Below the pieces are notes generated by a model. The model was not told where the DNA came from, searched no databases, and was given only the letters and a program-made list of their open reading frames with translations. From Nocardioides sp. (GTDB lineage: Bacteria; Actinomycetota; Actinomycetes; Propionibacteriales; Nocardioidaceae): DNA of 6,293 bases. Every line of letters begins with the position of its first letter. Within the stretch, counting starts at the first letter, position 1. Positions 5,838 to 6,293 of this stretch are shown piece by piece. Position numbers and translations under genes: made by a program. Location of the stretch: contig DOWL01000140.1 in NCBI GenBank assembly GCA_003519585.1, forward strand, positions 347 to 6,639. The letters are read 5' to 3'.

Positions 5838-6293
5838 CTACTCCGCGATGTAGGACATCACGTGCTTGATGCGCGTGTAGTCCTCCAGGCCGTACATCGA
5901 CAGGTCCTTGCCGTAGCCCGAGTGCTTGAAGCCGCCGTGCGGCATCTCCGAGACGAAGGGGATGTGGGTGTTGATCCACACCACGCCGAAGTCGAGCTTG
6001 CGGCTCATCCGCAGGGCTCTCGCGTGGTCCTTGGTCCAGACGCTGGACGCGAGGCCGTACTCCACGCCGTTGGCCCAGCGCAGCGCCTCGCCCTCGTCGG
6101 TGAACTTCTGGACCGTCATCACGGGTCCGAAGATCTCGTTCTGGATCTGCTCGTCGTCCTGCCGGAGCCCGGCGAGCACCGTCGGCTCGTAGAAGTAACC
6201 CCGGTCGCCGTGCCGGACGCCGCCGGTCTCGACCGAGGCGTGGTCGGGCAGCCGGTCGACCATGCCGGAGACGCGGTCGTACTGGTTCTGGTT
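5838..6293 (-). CDS. Aldehyde dehydrogenase, gamma-aminobutyraldehyde dehydrogenase-like (partial)
   Basis: The last 151 codons of an NAD(P)-dependent aldehyde dehydrogenase are present. The frame is open at the right window edge, so the N-terminal two-thirds, including the catalytic Cys and Glu, lie outside. Visible family motifs are EIFGPVMTVQKF in the catalytic domain, WTKDHARALRMSRKLDFGVVWIN, and the closing block HGGFKHSGYGKDLSMYGLEDYTRIKHVM. This ending closely resembles that of E. coli PatD (as I recall it, SGYGKDMSLYGLEDYTVVRHVM), the gamma-aminobutyraldehyde dehydrogenase of putrescine breakdown, which makes 4-aminobutanoate. Other amino-aldehydes such as betaine aldehyde or aminoadipate semialdehyde remain possible. 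The stop codon abuts the start of the saccharopine-dehydrogenase-like gene, so the two are co-transcribed. An ATG at 6263 is internal. Confidence 0.9.
   Translation of the reverse strand, partial: NQNQYDRVSGMVDRLPDHASVETGGVRHGDRGYFYEPTVLAGLRQDDEQIQNEIFGPVMTVQKFTDEGEALRWANGVEYGLASSVWTKDHARALRMSRKLDFGVVWINTHIPFVSEMPHGGFKHSGYGKDLSMYGLEDYTRIKHVMSYIAE
5841..5844 (-). promoter_or_regulatory. Ribosome binding site deciding the saccharopine-dehydrogenase-like start
   Basis: GGAG lies in the last sense codons of the aldehyde dehydrogenase gene. It is 3 nt from the first ATG and 6 nt from the second in TAGATGATG, which favours the second (5834) as the start and makes coupled translation likely. Confidence 0.5.

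Overview
The window is very GC-rich DNA with dense genes, GTG as well as ATG starts, and strong third-position G/C bias. Together with the gene content (an ECF42-type sigma factor with its DGPF/YCII partner, and a PatD-like dehydrogenase beside a saccharopine-dehydrogenase-like enzyme) this points to a chromosomal segment of an actinobacterium, perhaps of the Nocardioides type. The taxon is an inference. I see no mobile element, tRNA, rRNA or CRISPR array, and no gene-free stretch over 300 bases.

Plus strand, 1-2722: a probable three-gene operon. It opens with the 3' part of a hybrid sensor histidine kinase (end of the ATPase domain followed by two receiver domains). The second gene overlaps the first by 20 nt. 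It encodes an unusual two-domain enzyme: an N-terminal pyruvoyl-dependent arginine decarboxylase domain, with the self-cleavage Ser-Ser and the other catalytic residues intact, joined by a Pro/Ser/Ala-rich linker to a C-terminal GNAT-like acetyltransferase domain. The third gene, 33 nt downstream, is a stand-alone receiver-domain response regulator. A metabolic decarboxylase between two phosphorelay genes is the most striking feature of the window.

Minus strand, 4508-2736: a two-gene stress-regulation unit. A DGPF/YCII-family small protein is followed after 39 nt by an ECF42-type sigma factor with a long C-terminal helical/TPR-like extension. Upstream of the DGPF gene lies a good match to the promoter motif I recall for ECF42 factors (TGTCGA, 17 nt, CGAC), which suggests autoregulation. 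An inter-cistronic hairpin lies between the two genes.

Minus strand, 6293-4605: a two-gene catabolic unit. The 3' end of an aldehyde dehydrogenase resembling gamma-aminobutyraldehyde dehydrogenase is directly followed (TAG-ATG-ATG) by a saccharopine-dehydrogenase-family oxidoreductase. A long GC-rich stem abutting the second stop codon probably ends this transcript before the sigma-factor unit.

A possible common thread is amine metabolism: arginine decarboxylation to agmatine on one side and amino-aldehyde oxidation on the other. The window does not show that the units are functionally connected; they are on opposite strands and separated by the sigma-factor unit.
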